DNA from: Cydia pomonella
Taxonomy: Eukaryota > Arthropoda > Insecta > Lepidoptera > Tortricidae
Assembly: GCF_033807575.1 (NCBI RefSeq)
Contig: NC_084703.1
Coordinates: forward strand, 11,594,001 to 11,658,000
DNA length: 64,000 nt
Direction: 5' to 3'
The position numbers were made by a program, and so were the translations under genes. Below the pieces are notes generated by a model, which ran no database searches, was not told the origin of the DNA, and saw only the letters and a program-made list of their open reading frames with translations. Positions 10,410-25,400 of the stretch are shown here, in pieces (the stretch's first letter is position 1; every line of letters starts with the position of its first letter).

Positions 10410-13400
10410 ATGGCTCTGTTCAGAATTACATCTACGAAATTAGTAGAAGTGCAGGTAAATAACTATATATCGTATTTACGTTTCTCTTAACAACGCAAAT
10501 ACCATGTTTTTCGCTACTGTTTTTGGTGTTATCTCAATACTTTATATAACCTACTTGGCCACATTTTGAGTTTGAAGTTATGTAATAATAGGATTCTTTC
10601 TATATGAATCTTCTCAGGTATGCTAAACAAATTAGTGTACCTTCAATAAGAATAAGACTCGACACTATTCCGCGCCGCGGGCCCATTTTAGCGAGCTGCA
10701 CTCAACTGCCGGTGAGGCATTTGGTGGCGTGTCCTATCTCGAGTGTCGTTCAGTTTGTATCAAAAACTACACGTTTTGGATACAAGTATTACTTATAACG
10801 GCTGACTGGTTTAGGTTTGTATTAGTTATTTTAGTGTTTTATATTTTATAAAATGTATGTAATATATCTCTGGTTTTTATGTTTGTGAAGTTTTCGTAAC
10901 TACAGCGTATACGGTATGTTTCAAACCAAAGTGTATGGCCCTATGAAGCTATTAATAAATACAGGAACTTCAGAAAAATTTAAAGTTTGCCTACTTTAAC
11001 TCTTCTAGGAATTGAATGGTCACTAAACATCTGTTGATGCATCATTCTTCAAAATCGGCTCAGCATTTTTGACGCGATCATGAAACACAATCGATCTACA
11101 TGCATTTATGTTACAACTTCATTTTCACCTTTACTTTTCCTCCTGATGGGTAAATTGAATTGAAGAAGTTGAAGAAAATGTAATCGACTTGGTTGCTAAC
11201 TTAACCGGGTTGTTAACTTAGCGGGTAACTTGTTGTTGGTTGGTTGGTGTAATTGGCTTGGTTGGTTGGACAGATTAAACAGAATATAAAATCATTCTAA
11301 TAAAAAGAGATTAATTGTATTTAGGTGCCAATAAGGAAACTATATCATTTAAACATTTTTCAATTTTATTTATGGTTTGTAAACTATTGGCTTAGCACCC
11401 CTGCATACAAATTTGTATGTATGGGATGTGTGCTTTGCGGACTGTACTTCAACTGTCTCATTCATACTAAATAAAAAAGCAATGAATCCAATTATAAATA
11501 GGGTTACCAGATTTTAAAAAAATACCTACCTGACCTGAAAATTACTAATAGATAGATAGATAGATAAATCATTTATTTGGCAGCTGCAAAAACACACAAT
11601 ATAAAGTTTAAATCATCATAAAGAACACAAATTATTACAGGAACAAAATAAAAATAGCACAAAAGAAAATTGAGACAACAAAATAGGCATAATTAATAAA
11701 CAATAAAATAAAATAAAAGTACCTACCTACATACTCTGTGCGTTGCAGCAGGACAAAAGGGTCACGGCTCAGTGATACTCTTCACTCTTTCGAGCGTCTA
11801 ATGTCTTCCCTAAGCATAAAGATCAGTAAAAAATAAAGCATTGGGCATGAAAGGCACAATACAATAAAATGGCTGAAGTGTTCTTATAAGTACAATTAAT
11901 TGATTGTTTACAATTTATATATTTTCAGCATTTAATTAATTTATAAAATATTAGTCAAAGTTAATATTTAAGGGTAGAAGTAAAGGATTATGTATTTCGC
12001 AATAAGCAGAATTGACCAACTCAAACCTTGCTTAACATTTTCAAACAAACAAATTTGAAATATCACCATAGTTGCATGTGATAAGATTGATAAGATTACT
12101 GGTATTTTTCCATTTCTTGAATTAGGTAGTCCTTATTAATAAGTACTTAAAGAATTATTCTCATTTACTCAATCAGGAGAAACTGTTAAAAAGTTGTATT
12201 AAAAAAGTTATAAAGTCAGACTATGCTGATACATAATTAATTATTATGCATTACAACAAAATTCCTGCATGTAATAATGATAAAATTGAATTTAATCAGT
12301 AAAAGATTTAGATAAGTACATACATACATAGCTAAGTTAGTACTGCTTTAAGGAAGTAATCTAAAAGATTACTTTGCTAACTTCACATTTCATTTGCATT
12401 TTAAGACAATAGTAAGAAAAACGTGAATTAAAAGACAATATTAGTAACTTGCATTTTTATAATGCTTAATAGGTACTTGTGGGCACTGTATTTTCTTAAG
12501 AATTATTACTCATAAAATCAGAGCAGAGTTTAATATATATGTTTTATGGCTTACTAGTTAGTTTTTGCTTGAAGGGGTGACACATATCATTCTTCATAAT
12601 CTTTTATGTTGTGTTACCTATAGGTACGTAGGTATTACCTATACCTCCTAGTAAACGGTATTAATTAAACAATTTTCCTTAAAGGCGCGAGGTCGATATT
12701 TGAACGTGTAATTTAGTTTAAAACGCCGTGTTTAGGAAACTTAGAATATATTCAACCAGCTGCCAACTAGCATAATGTTTACATCAAGTTGTTCAAAACC
12801 GGCGCCCTTGCGTAGCGATCTGTGTCAGTGTCACGCACGGTGGCGCTTACTAGATAACTGGCACGTCATCCATCGAGTGCCATCACGATTATTCCCACTT
12901 GATAGGCGGTTACATTTAGCTTAGACATAGCTATATTAAAAATTAGAACACTGAACCGACCTAAAAATAGGTTTATTTAACCGTTTTAGTGCAGGAGAAC
13001 TGAAAAATAACTTTAGAATTGAAATAGGTATCATAAACAATCATTGTTTTATAAGGCTGTACGATACCAGTCGGAAGATTTGTAGCGTAGTCGGTCTGTA
13101 GCGAGACAACTTGCCTTTCAAAAGTTATTGAGATGGCAACAGCGCCAACAGCGGTGTCGTCACGTGCCATCGCTGCGACACCACGTGATATAACAGGGGA
13201 TTATCGCAGCATCTATCACGATAGTGCTTATGTATTCGAGAAGTCTCCGATTTCGCTATCTCGACTGGGATACGATGACATTCATTTGCAATGCGTGTCC
13301 TCTGTTTCGCCCCCTGCTCTAAAGATAAACGCTCATCCGAGTGCGGCGCTCGGCACGCGCCCAAATGTTGACCAGTTACCAACATGAACACTAACCGTGC

Positions 13401-16400
13401 ACTTTGAACCCCATGACAGCGTGAAAAACCTATACCTATAGTGAATGCGTTCAAATGAAATCTATGCCTTCAGATGGTTGCAATTAGGTAGAGATCTCTT
13501 CTTTAAGTTTACGAATATTCTTACTGTATACCTATACACACAATCTCTATGCTAAATATAAACAAATATGTAAACGCAAATGGTTACGTAGCTTCGTTAT
13601 TCAATAATGGAACTCTCCATTGGTATTAAGTACGTGGGTTTAGAGCAGAGCCAGTTACCAAAGGTACGCACTTGTGCTGTTTTTTCCATAATTTTGGCAA
13701 TGCGCCAAGAATTTTAAACGCGTAAATTAGGCAAGATACGACTCTGTTGCCTTCAGACACTGAGTTAAGAAAATAGTATTAAAATCACAAGAAATTCAAG
13801 TCTTTCATAGTCGTTCGTAAACTTGTACAAAGAAGTGGCATAAACTCTGCCTTTATGATTAGTTACCTATATTGCTATCAGTATCGGGGCCTTAAACATT
13901 TCTGTAGGCAAGCTGCGAGCCGACCCAGTTAACATTTTCCTCAACTGTTTAAAATTAATACCTTAAGTTTTCAGTCGGTGGAAGCTATGTACGTTCCATA
14001 AATGCCCCGTCACTTGTGATATGAGTAAGGGACTGGTCCCTTACTCATATTTATTAGTTTATTAACTATTACGGCTATAACTGCAGGGAAATCCCAATGC
14101 TCGCCTACGAACCTTGGGGCGAACCTCCGCGAAGACCGAAGTTCGCAAATTACGGGCATGTTTCTCCGTCACTCTGATTACCGACTCCCTTTTAATCTAA
14201 TTAAGACGTAAGATGCCCGCAATTAGCGAACTTCGGTGTTCGCGGTAGGCCCTCTGAGCATGGTTCGGGCAGCTTACGGTTATTTATGATTTAGGTACGT
14301 GTAGGATGGTCTCCTCAGGATAGTGATATTTATGTAAAAACAAGTGTCAAGCTCACTCACTAGTATAACCACATTTATACTATAAACCGTAAAACCCTCG
14401 TAAATGTGGTTATACTAGTGAGCTTGACACTTGTTTTTACATAAATATCACTACCCTGAGGAGACCATCCTACACGTACCTAAATCATAAATAACCGTAA
14501 GCTGCCCGTTATAGTACTAGTTCAAAATACGGAAAATAACAAAAAAAGGTACTTTTGTGGCCAAGGTGCACAGAAAATGCAAGCAGGTATAGTGATGATC
14601 TCAAGGCGGGATTCCACCAATGTGCGGCACAAGCATTTCTGTACTGAATATGCTTATGCGGCACACTGGTGGAATCCCGCCTTAAGGTTTACATAAATCA
14701 AGTGTCGAGCACAACAAACGGTCATGATCGCCGAGCGCCATCCTCTGACTAGTCGTAAGATATGACGCTCTCAATGTCAAGGCCCAGGCGGTTATGGCTT
14801 CTTACGCGTCATTCGTGTTCGTTTTTAGGGTTCCGTAGCCAAATGGCATAAAACGGAACCCTTATAGTTTCGCCATGTCCGTCTGTCCGTCTGTCTGTCT
14901 GTCTGTCTGTCCGAGGCTTTGCTCCGTGGTCGTTAGTGCTAGAAAGCTGAAATTTGGCATGGATATATAAATCAATAAAGCCGACAAAGTCGTACAATAA
15001 AATCTAAAAAAATTTTTTTTTTTAGGGTACCTCCCCTACAAGTAAAGTGGGGGTGAAATTTTTTTTTCGCTTCAACCCTAGAGTGTGAGGTATCGTTGGA
15101 AAGGTCTTTCAAAACTAATAGGGGTTTTCAAGAAACATTTTTTGATAAAGTGAATATATTCGGAGATAATTGCTCCGAAAGAAAAAAAAAAAAGTTGCCC
15201 CCCCCCCCTCTAACTTTTGAACTATAGGTCCAAAAAATATGAAAAAAATCGTGGAAGTAGAACTTAAGAAAGACATTAAATGAAAACTATAGCAGACATG
15301 ATCAGTTTAGCTGTTTTTGAGTTATCGCAAAAAGTTTTCCCTTCATAGTAAAAAGACTTTAATTAGGTACTGATTATGCAAATTTGCCTATTTGTTTAAC
15401 TCGGGTGAAAGGTACCGTTTCATCCCTTGGTTAACAATTTACTATACTTTAAGCTTCAGTTTAGCTTATTGTGACGGAAGAGTAACTACGGAACCCTACA
15501 CTGAGCGTGGCCCGACATGCTCTTGGCCGGTTATTAGTAGTTGCCAATGCCTGTTTAGTAGTCCAGTGACATTTATTTTTAACCAAAACAAAGTTTCTCA
15601 AAACATGCTTCTAAACCTACCCTACATAGGTATTTATTTTATCAACCTATACCTATACATACCTATATTATTTTATAGTATAATATAGGCATATGTATTC
15701 TGATATAGGTAATTGCTTTAGTGATGTAAGCTTGTGGTCAACATGGTTTACAATATTAGAGCATTTAAGTAATATCAGTTATCATCTCTATTTGTTTCCA
15801 TAAGTAATTTTACTAAACTTTCAAATCTTATTAAAAGCATTCTTTCCCTTTGCGTTGTCAATGAATTAGAGTTCGTCTATGCTAACTTTCGATTTGAAAC
15901 AAAGTGAGGGAGTGTCAATGTTGCAAACGTGATATTTTCGTAGAACTCTGACATTAATCATGAATTGATGACATTGCCAGACATTCTCACTGCAAATGGC
16001 ATGGCATTTTCTTGGTCTGACTCTTCCATACATTGAAGTCATTAACTAAAAGTGCTTTACTTAATATTTTTACATTAAATTTCAAGGCATTGTCTATGAC
16101 AATATGACCTAAGTTTTTGGTGGCATATCAATATGCAAGCACTTATACACTCCTCTAATTGATAGCGGTTTCTTTTTGATTCAAGCTTCACTTTATCCGT
16201 GACTCGAAAGACTCCTGTAGACTTTATCAAAATTATGAATGATCAAGGTGTGTGACTGAATAATGTTTGACTAAAGAGAAAATTCACGCGATACTGCAAG
16301 TAATAGATATCTACCACGATCACCACGTCCTGTGACGTTAGAAGTACGTTAGTTTTCTACTATCGAAGTGGGCTCCCGGGGGCCTAGCCAAAATGACAAT

Positions 16401-19400
16401 TTTATATTGACTAATGCTAAACGAAAAGTAAAAATGTATCGGCATGACTGATGCTAAGATAAGTCATGATTGACGTTTTCTATCTACGATTGTCATCTTG
16501 GCTAGGCCCCCTAGTCTTTAATTTAGACTCGGAGACATGAGTTCTTACAAAGTCTAGACTAGACTGTCAAAGACTTAATCGCGTAACAGAACAGATAAGT
16601 TTACTGGGTCGCTCACGTAGGTGATTGAACCTCTTAACTTGATAATGTCCATACCGTACTGTAGATAGTACGGCACGGCCGCAGGTATCGAGTACACTGC
16701 GACAATGGTCACGTTCCCAGGTTCAGAACACTAGTCTTACAAGTACCCCTTGCTCGCACAAAACTGCTGAGGGAAGCCTCGCTAACGAGGGCCATTCGCA
16801 CTATCAATAAACTTGCGTTGAAGTTGGACATATTTACGTGCTCTCTGAATGATCTCACAAAGGCTGCAATGATAACATTAGGTTAAGTTTATAATTATAT
16901 AGTCAATAACCCTGATTATTGGTTTGTCGCTTATCTATCGCATTAGGCTAAACCTGTAATGATAGATTTAAGTTTTATTAATAAATAAAAAATATAAGGC
17001 ATGTGAATATTGCCGGTTGTGCAAATCAAACACTTCTTCCTGCCGCTACTTTACCTTACTGGCCTATAAGCACTGATGAAACGTTGTTAATTGACGCGTT
17101 AAAGGGAAAACTGATTAAGATGCCGAATCGAAACGCACACGCTGAAGTTAAAACGCTCTCCAGACCAGATGTGATCTTTGATTTGATTGTAATCGTGGCA
17201 ACGGAAATCACCAAGTTATACTAGGCTCGAGAAGAAATGTCTTCTGGATTAAGTACAAGTAGGTAGGTAACTGGCTTCAAGCGTCGGAACTTTTGGCGAG
17301 GTCATGACATGACGTCACTAACAACATCGGATGAATGCGGATGAAGTGCGAATTACATTTGATTAAAGTCAATGAAAGCCACTTTGTAGGCTTATACGAT
17401 AAAAATGGTACTTGGTCTTCGTCGCGGCTCTCCCTCGGTAGTACCCGATTTGATTGATCGGTGATTGGTTGTTTCTAATCTAATAATGTCAGTAAAAAAA
17501 ACCGGACAAATGCGAGTCGGACTCTCCCACCGAGGCAACAGAAATATGTCATATGTGAAAATGTCAACTGTCTAGCTATCATGGTTCATGAGATAGGTAC
17601 AGCCTGGTGACAGACATACAGACGGACAGTGTAGTAATAGGGTCCCGTTTTTACCTTTTGGGTACGGAGCCCTAAAAAGAATCACTACATATATCGAAAC
17701 AAGAAATGGAAGACCAGTTTACAAGACGCTGTTATAGTTTGAAAAACCAAAAGCACTGTAAAGTCCTAGTTACGTGCTTCCATAGTTACCTGCTTGATCT
17801 CAGTTCTGTGACTTCTGTGGGAAGAAATCCTTAGAAGGGTTAAGCTTGAAAAATTATAAATTCAGGATAGAAAACACTTCCTGTTTTGGAAGTTGGTTTA
17901 ATAGAGACCTCGACTGCAGCGTTATCATGGTCGCATTTTTATCACCTGTCATTATGCCTGTCACTGTCACTTTCGCACTAACATACTTGATAGAACGTGA
18001 CAGGCATGGCGACAAATGATAAATATCAGATGTACAGAGTTGCATCAAAACGCTAGCGATACATTTTTCGCGGCCTCCGTGTCCGTGTGTGATATTAGGT
18101 TACATAAGACGATCGAATTAGAATAGCGCCGTCGGGTGCATCGATCGACTAGCCGTCGGCTGAATTAAATATTGCGGCTACGGATTGGGAGCGTGCATGA
18201 ACTATAGGAGGCAGCACAGGAGCCGTCAGATTTTTGGCGCGAGGCGTAAATGTGATGTTTTTTGTTCCGATGGAGCCCACAAGATGGCAGAACCTACTAT
18301 GCACAAGAAAACACTTGACATGTAAATGTGCCTGTTTATGGTTCCGATTCAGACCACAAGATGGCAGACCCTTCAACGCGCACGGTCCTTATAGGTATTG
18401 ACTAAATATGTGTATGTGCACCTATTTAAAATGGTAATAAGGGTAATCGAAGTTTTTAAGACCCTACTTATACGTTAAATAGTTCACGGCTCTTACGTAA
18501 ATAATGAATTTACCTGTACTATTTATTTCTACTGTTTATTATAATTGTATGTAAATTGCCGTGTTAATGTGCGTTTTACATGGTTTACCAGTACTGTTTC
18601 TTCGATTTCAAGGAATTCCACATTGATGTTGAGCGCTTGTAGGGACTTTACTTCCGCAGCATGACTTTGTATAAAAAAAGTGCTCCGTTAACGCAGTTTT
18701 GTACGGAGAACTAATAAATAAATGAATTGAGATGTTTTTGTACATAGCTTGTTATACTTCCTCTAAAAGACCAAGGCTACATGAAAAAAAAACGAGTACC
18801 AACCTACAGTTTCTTTATTACCTCTATCTATAATTTAAGTATTACCAAGTACATAAAGTATTAAAAGACATCGCCACGAATATTCCAACGGATTTGACAT
18901 ACTTATATTCTTTTTTATCATACGAAAGCAAAACGAACAGCTCTTTAACTGTACCAAGTTACTAAATTGTTTCGAGAAAGGACTACATAAATTACAATAC
19001 GAATGCCCCGTAACCTGTAAGTGATCTATTAGTAGGGTTCAATTCGATTAGCGGGTTGCGCGGCCCTTGCCTGGCGCCACCGATTGAGCCGCTGGCCCAC
19101 AATTGCTCTGATCGAGTTACGCTAACGAATCAGTCGAGTTACTTCATTGATTCAATCGCGACGCTCTGGCAGGTGATCACCTTGAATGGTTCAATATCAC
19201 GGTTTGATTTAATTACTGTCGGTCCAAAGGTTACAGCTCGAGTATTGTTTGTGGTATCAACCGGTGTGTGGATTGTGGTGTTATATCACCGCATTTGGTT
19301 TTCATGTTTGCCTGACTTCGAGTTAAATAGCTGTAGGCTTCGATACTCTCGATCTTTTTATACCACGATTGATCCATCGACCGCCATAGACTATAAAAGC

Positions 19401-22400
19401 GCTCCCTTTTGAAGGTTAATAATGATTATAAAAGAATAAATACCCTAACCGAAACTTATTAAAAGGGTGGATCAACATTTTCGTTTCACTTATTGCCATG
19501 GTTACGGTCGCCTGGATCACTTTTAAAACCCTGGTTTTATGGTAGTTAAAATAATCAAAAATTCTTTTCATAATGGGGTTATCTACTTAGCATATTAGTA
19601 GAACGTAATCCACCCAAAAACGTTACTGGAAGAATGGCTTGATCTCAAGAAGTCTTGATAATGATAGATAACTTTATAAAAGAGCGTGTCGGTACGCTTA
19701 AAACGTCGTACTTATATTTATATTTATTCTGTCGTACAGAAAGCATGCCCGACGGCATCTATTCTGCTTCGGGGCCTGAGCGCCGAGAACACCAACCTGA
19801 AGAGCGTACTCCAAGAAAAGATCCCCAAGGAACAGGAGAAGATCCGCGACTTCCGCAAGAAGCATGGCAGCACTAAAGTCGGCGAGGTCACCGTCGATAT
19901 GGTAAGTCTCACTGGAACTCTTAAACTAATAAAGAAAGATGTTCTTAAGTAAGTGGTACGGGCGATCCACTAAGCTTCTCACTAGATCCTGAGACATAGT
20001 AGAAAATATTTTTTTTTACTGCAGAAGTTCGGTAACCATTCAAGTTGATTTTGACACGAAACATGTTTCTAGGCAGCATTTGCCAAACTATGGGTCGCAA
20101 GAGATGTGGCCCCAATTTGGCAGTTTTTGTTAAATGGGTCGGAGGTGTTCTAAGGTTTGCATTTCAAATACAATCTGCATAATATATGTACTTCAAATCT
20201 TGCCCTTATTCGTAGCTACATTCTAAATCGAGAATTAAAAACAAATTTTCTAAATATAAATATGTATAAATATTTACAGATATTCCGTGTCCAAAGTTCA
20301 TATTTTTTTAAATTAAAGACTTACAGGATCCTTTATGTATATTTGGCATGAGGAATGTGGTTTAACACCAATTAGCAGCGACGAGGCTGATACTCACATC
20401 ATTACGATGATTCACCAATGACATCTGTGTTGACATCCGCCACACCGAGCTTGAGAGAAAGCACGCGGGTGAATAAAACATAATTTAAATTCACATATTG
20501 TCTTCCATTTGCTTCGTCGCATACTTAAAGAAACTGCGACAGATTTACGAGTATGCGGCGGAACACTTTTTTATGATTTATTTCTCTTGTGAATAAAATA
20601 TTAAATAAAGGAAAAAATATATACATTTTTAGAACTTTAATTGTGCTATATGCAGGCATAGCAATATGTACACAACGTTTTGTTGAAGAGTTTAGTGGAG
20701 TGAGTTACGTGCCCAGTTTCATTATAAATGATAATAAATTCGTTCATGTTTACACTCATTTATGATTTCAATTGAAATTGCACGCACAACTCAATAATAA
20801 AGATGCAACGTAAACTAAATACTTAAGATGCATGCTGATAGCAGTATCGCACGTGTCTCGCAAAATCGCACGTGTCTCGTAAAATTGCATGATATTTAAT
20901 TTCTTAAACCAAATCTTTGATATCGTATACACCTAACTTGAATATATTACTATAAACAACGTATTTTTCTCGTTAGATGTACGGAGGCATGCGTGGCATC
21001 AAGGGTCTAGTGTGGGAGACCTCAGTCCTGGACGCCGACGAGGGCATCCGTTTCCGCGGCATGTCCATCCCTGAGTGCCAAAAGGCCTTGCCCAAGGCTA
21101 AAGGCGGCTCCGAGCCCCTACCCGAGGGTCTGTTCTGGTTGCTTGTCACCGGCGATGTTCCCACCGACGCTCAAGTCAAGGCCATCTCCAAGGAGTGGGC
21201 ACAGAGGTAAGCCTTACATCAAATGAAATTCATATACAGTCGGATTCGAAGAGTACATAAATAGTGTTCTCATTTAACTTACTTGATGGTTAAATTTTCG
21301 ACTGCGCAATACTCGTATTATAACCGAGTCTAAAACACATTTAAAAATCTCTTCTTGATATCTGTTCCTATTAATTTTCTACCATGTGTGTCTAAAAGAG
21401 ACATGATTATAAGACGTTTATTAGCAGTGATCGGGGTTTAGGTTGCCATTCGGGGTAAATGACCTCAATAACTGCTAATTTAATGTCGTATATTTCATAA
21501 ATATATTACTATCACTTAAATAGCACTTTTTAGGGTTCCGTAGCCAAATGGCAAAAAACGGAACCCTTATAGATTCGTTATGTCCGTCTGCCACTTTTTT
21601 CCGAAACTATAAGAACTATACTGTTCAGACTTGGTAAGCAGATGTATTCTATGAACCGCATTAATATTTTCATACAAAAATAGAAAAAAAAACACAAAAT
21701 TTTGGGGGTGTCCCCCCATTCTAAGTATGGGGAACCCCCAAAATTTAGTGTTTTTTGGACTCAATTTTCTTTTCTTCTTCAATAATAATATTGATGTTTC
21801 TAATACATAATACAAGTAGAGTAAGTTTCAAAAAACAAATCCTTGAAATACTAGGTGAGACAACTTAGTGTCTTCGTACAATTTGTATCATTGCCATCTA
21901 GTCGCTAGAGCGCGTTAAGTTTAGCATAGTTTACTGTAGCATTACCTTACCTATATTATATATAGTTCTTAGTGAGAGCGTTTTTAGGAGGTAGGTGCAC
22001 GTCTATTGCAATGTATAACTTATCACTTATACTATTATTGTACTTGCTTCTGTTGTTTCTCCAATAAAATAAAATAAAATAAAAATATCATTTTTTTCTA
22101 AACTTGCGCGAGAGACACTTCCAAAGTGGTAAAATGTTTGTTTAATAGGTATTAAAGATGTATGCATATTACTATTTCAATTTGATATACCGCGGTGTGG
22201 CATCCAAAATCCCGATCACTGTTTATTAGGCTGTAGCCCTAATTTTATTGTATATTAATCCGTCCAGTGACTATTCTTTGTTTCATCAATATTTTTGTTA
22301 TTGAGTGTGATTACTTGCTTTGCGTACCTACGCATTAACCAAAGTCCGATTGAATACTTTGACTACGTCGAAGTGAGTATAAAAATGTCAGTATCAAATT

Positions 22401-25400
22401 ATGCGATAACAATCCGTGCTCCGTCTCCGTGGTCCGGACGTGTCCTCTGGGAGCGAAAACACGTGCGTGCAAAATACTATCGCACGTGAACGAGTCAGTG
22501 TCAGAGATGCTATCGCATGACGCTCACTCGATAACCTTAAAATGACTTTACTTGACGTACAGGAAATTCTGGAAGGAAATAGCTGCGAGCTGCAACTTTG
22601 CTACGTGAACTTGCACTAAAAAAACGATTGACGTCATTCCTCAAGTACCTGTATTTAGGATCGATTTACCTCATGTATTCCTACTATCAAATATGTACCT
22701 ATATGCATTAAAAAGAAAAAAAAAATACCATATTATTGATGTTTTCAAGGTGGATAAAACTATATTAACTATATATGTATTTAAAATTTAGTTTTACCAT
22801 CCTGTGTTCTAATAATTCGCACAATCCCATTCGTAACAGAATAATGAATTACCTGACTGCATTTATTCGCCGTATTTCAACGCAGTACGCCTTCAAATTA
22901 GTTGAAGCTCCTCTACGCGTCCGCTACGCGTCTTCCGACAAAATCGAAACTCATCCACGAATTGCCATTTCCCGGCCTCTGCAATAATGTACTATTTTTG
23001 TCTTTCAAAAACAGAAAAGAAAATGGTACCATTCGATTCCTTACATTTTATTGAAAAATACGCAATATTTCAGGGTTAAAAGGGCAATTTTCTTGATCTT
23101 CCACACATTTAGGACAGACTCATATGTGACGTCACGTCACATTATCATAGCGCTTCAATCGTCGAGTGCGAGCGTCAGACTTTAACTCTCATTTCTGACC
23201 TTAGTGTTGCTTAATGCCATTAGTCCTATGTAGACATTTGATGCTCAGGAAAATCAAGATCGATTGACATTATTTACAAAAAACTGTCAAGTAGCCAATT
23301 GTGTATGTGTGCTAATTGTCCCGAGAATTTGAACGGTAATATTCTCAAATGCGGAGTCCATGTTTTATTTCCGTTTACTCTGATTTTTATTAATAAACTA
23401 CGTATCCTGTGTCAAAATGACTGATTTACATGAATTATGTATGATAGATATCCATTACATTAATATTAAGAGGGAGTAGAGGAGGGTATTACATCTTACA
23501 TCGCATAACCAGTATTTCTTTCATCGACATCTTTCTAAATTTATTATTATAAATGATAACAAGTATACCATAAATTCGCACTGTCACATACATCTTCGAT
23601 AGCTCAGTTGGTAGAGCGGTGGACTGTAGAGTTATCAACTGTTATCCATAGGTCACTGGTTCAAATCCGGTTCGAAGGAAGCTTATTGCTTTTTTATCCG
23701 ATTTAAAAAAGAAATGGGGTTTAATTTTTGTTTTATTTTATCCAGTTGCGGGAAAACGGACATTTTCTTTTAATTGATTTTTTTTCTATTCTAGTGTGCT
23801 AAAATAGTAAAACCCGCAAAAAAAACTACTTGAAAGAGGAAATGGGGTATCTGGGTTGTTACGCCATTTCCTCTTTTAAGTAGTTTTGTAGTAATAAGTA
23901 TAGTTAATGTCATAAAATAACTTAGTCTCTGGACAAAGGCTGATCTCCCGTGCAGTCATCATCTACGTAGCATAGTCCCGACATTTTAGCCACGCCTCAC
24001 TTGGGGAGGGATCTACTCGGCAACCTAATCCTAAAAGTTCGCAGAGGCACTACTTTTTAGGAAGCAACTGTCTTTTGAGTTTTCAACCCAGAGGGGCAGA
24101 AATTCATCGGTACAAAACAGTGGTTTAGTCCCACGAACTTTGGCTTAAAGTGGTGCGGGTAGTAAAGAAGGGTAATGTTTTTCGAACGTATGTATGTATT
24201 CTTTGAAGGCCTACACAGACACCGCATTATGAAATATTTACAAACACTACCAGGTCACCACACTTGGGTGCAATTTTACTTGTAATATGCTACAATTTTA
24301 GAAGCAGCAACTAAGTTGTATTTTTCATCATTTTATACTACAACAGCCCAGGTAAACTCCTAAAGCTTACGTTACTCGTCGTAAATGTGGGCGCAACTGA
24401 AATAAGCGGTTTCGTTCCCATACTAAATTAGTACGGGAGCGCTTATGTCTGGTGACCTCGATAGTCGTATGTGCTCCGTTTAGTAGCTGAGCTGGTCTGT
24501 GATGATGAGTCGTCAATAAGTTTTCCTTGTTGCTGTCAGGGCCGAGCTCCCCGCGCACGTGGTGACGATGCTGAACAACATGCCCGCCAAGCTGCACCCC
24601 ATGTCGCAATTCTCCGCGGCAGTCACCGCGCTCAACAGCGAGTCCACCTTTGCCAAAGCTTACTCCGAGGGTGTACACAAGTCCAAGTACTGGGAGGTAA
24701 GTACTTACACATTTCGTAGTATTAATTTATTTACAAGGCTTTCTGGATCCGCTGACTGTAGATGCACACAGAAGGAGGCCATAGGAACTCTAATAATGAT
24801 AAAACGACGCAACCTAATTGTGTTTGGATTTGATATAATTGTTTTGATGAGTAGTAGATGCGTGTTGAAAGAAAAGTACATTCGGCGATAAAATCTCGTA
24901 TCAAAAATGAAATTATCGACAAAAAATTTATTATATTTGACTTGTACAAATGTACATTTATGTAGTTTAATACATAATACACAGCCATACAGCCTATAAT
25001 TTCTCCCCCTAGTACGTGTACGAGGACTCGATGAACCTGATCGCCAAGCTGCCCGTGATCGCCGCCACCATATACCGAAACACTTTCCGCGACGGCAAGG
25101 GCATCGGCGCCATCGACGACAACAAGGACTGGTCCGCCAACTATTGCACCATGCTCGGCTTCGACGACCCACAGTTCACCGAGCTCATGCGCCTGTACCT
25201 CACCATCCACAGGTTGGTTACCTTAAGTCGTGCCGCCATTCACGACACAAAGGATGGTCCGCCTTATGCCACAAAATACATCGTCGGCTAATATCGCAAA
25301 ATTCTCCGGAGGAGTTACGTTACGAGGTTTGCAACTCTAGGTATTCTTGAAATAAACAGCAAAACCCTAATGTCCTTTAATGGAGTTACGAGCTTTGCGA

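Larger units (their letters stand above)
10455..19739 (+). other. Citrate synthase intron 1 (9.3 kb)
   Basis: No second gene is evident. Identifiable contents are the inverted-repeat elements at 14113, 14266, 14592 and 16378, the ACGGAACCCT-family copies at 14826 and 17493, and a GATA microsatellite near 11553. Segments at 10600-14000 and 18000-19700 otherwise look unstructured. A motif containing CCACAAGATGGCAGA repeats at 18272 and 18355. Several 60-118-codon ORFs show no recognisable protein. Confidence 0.6.
21207..24539 (+). other. Citrate synthase intron 3, hosts a tRNA gene
   Basis: The intron contains an ACGGAACCCT-type fragment (about 21529-21790), a (AATAA)n-tailed repeat ending near 22085, the tRNA-Tyr gene at 23593 and a hairpin at 23812-23892. 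A 70-codon ORF at 22775 is unrecognised. The remainder shows nothing I can name. Confidence 0.6.

Noticed and set aside
13125..13454. Overlapping ORFs of 84 and 109 codons on opposite strands
   Set aside because: No domain, no splice context and no family resemblance; they lie inside citrate synthase intron 1.
19056..19412. 118-codon plus-strand ORF
   Set aside because: Composition and hydrophobic pattern look random and there is no recognised motif; intron sequence.
24367..25210. Minus-strand ORFs of 103-159 codons over citrate synthase exons 4 and 5
   Set aside because: They are antisense shadows of GC-rich coding exons and of the repeat at 24740; they show no recognisable protein.
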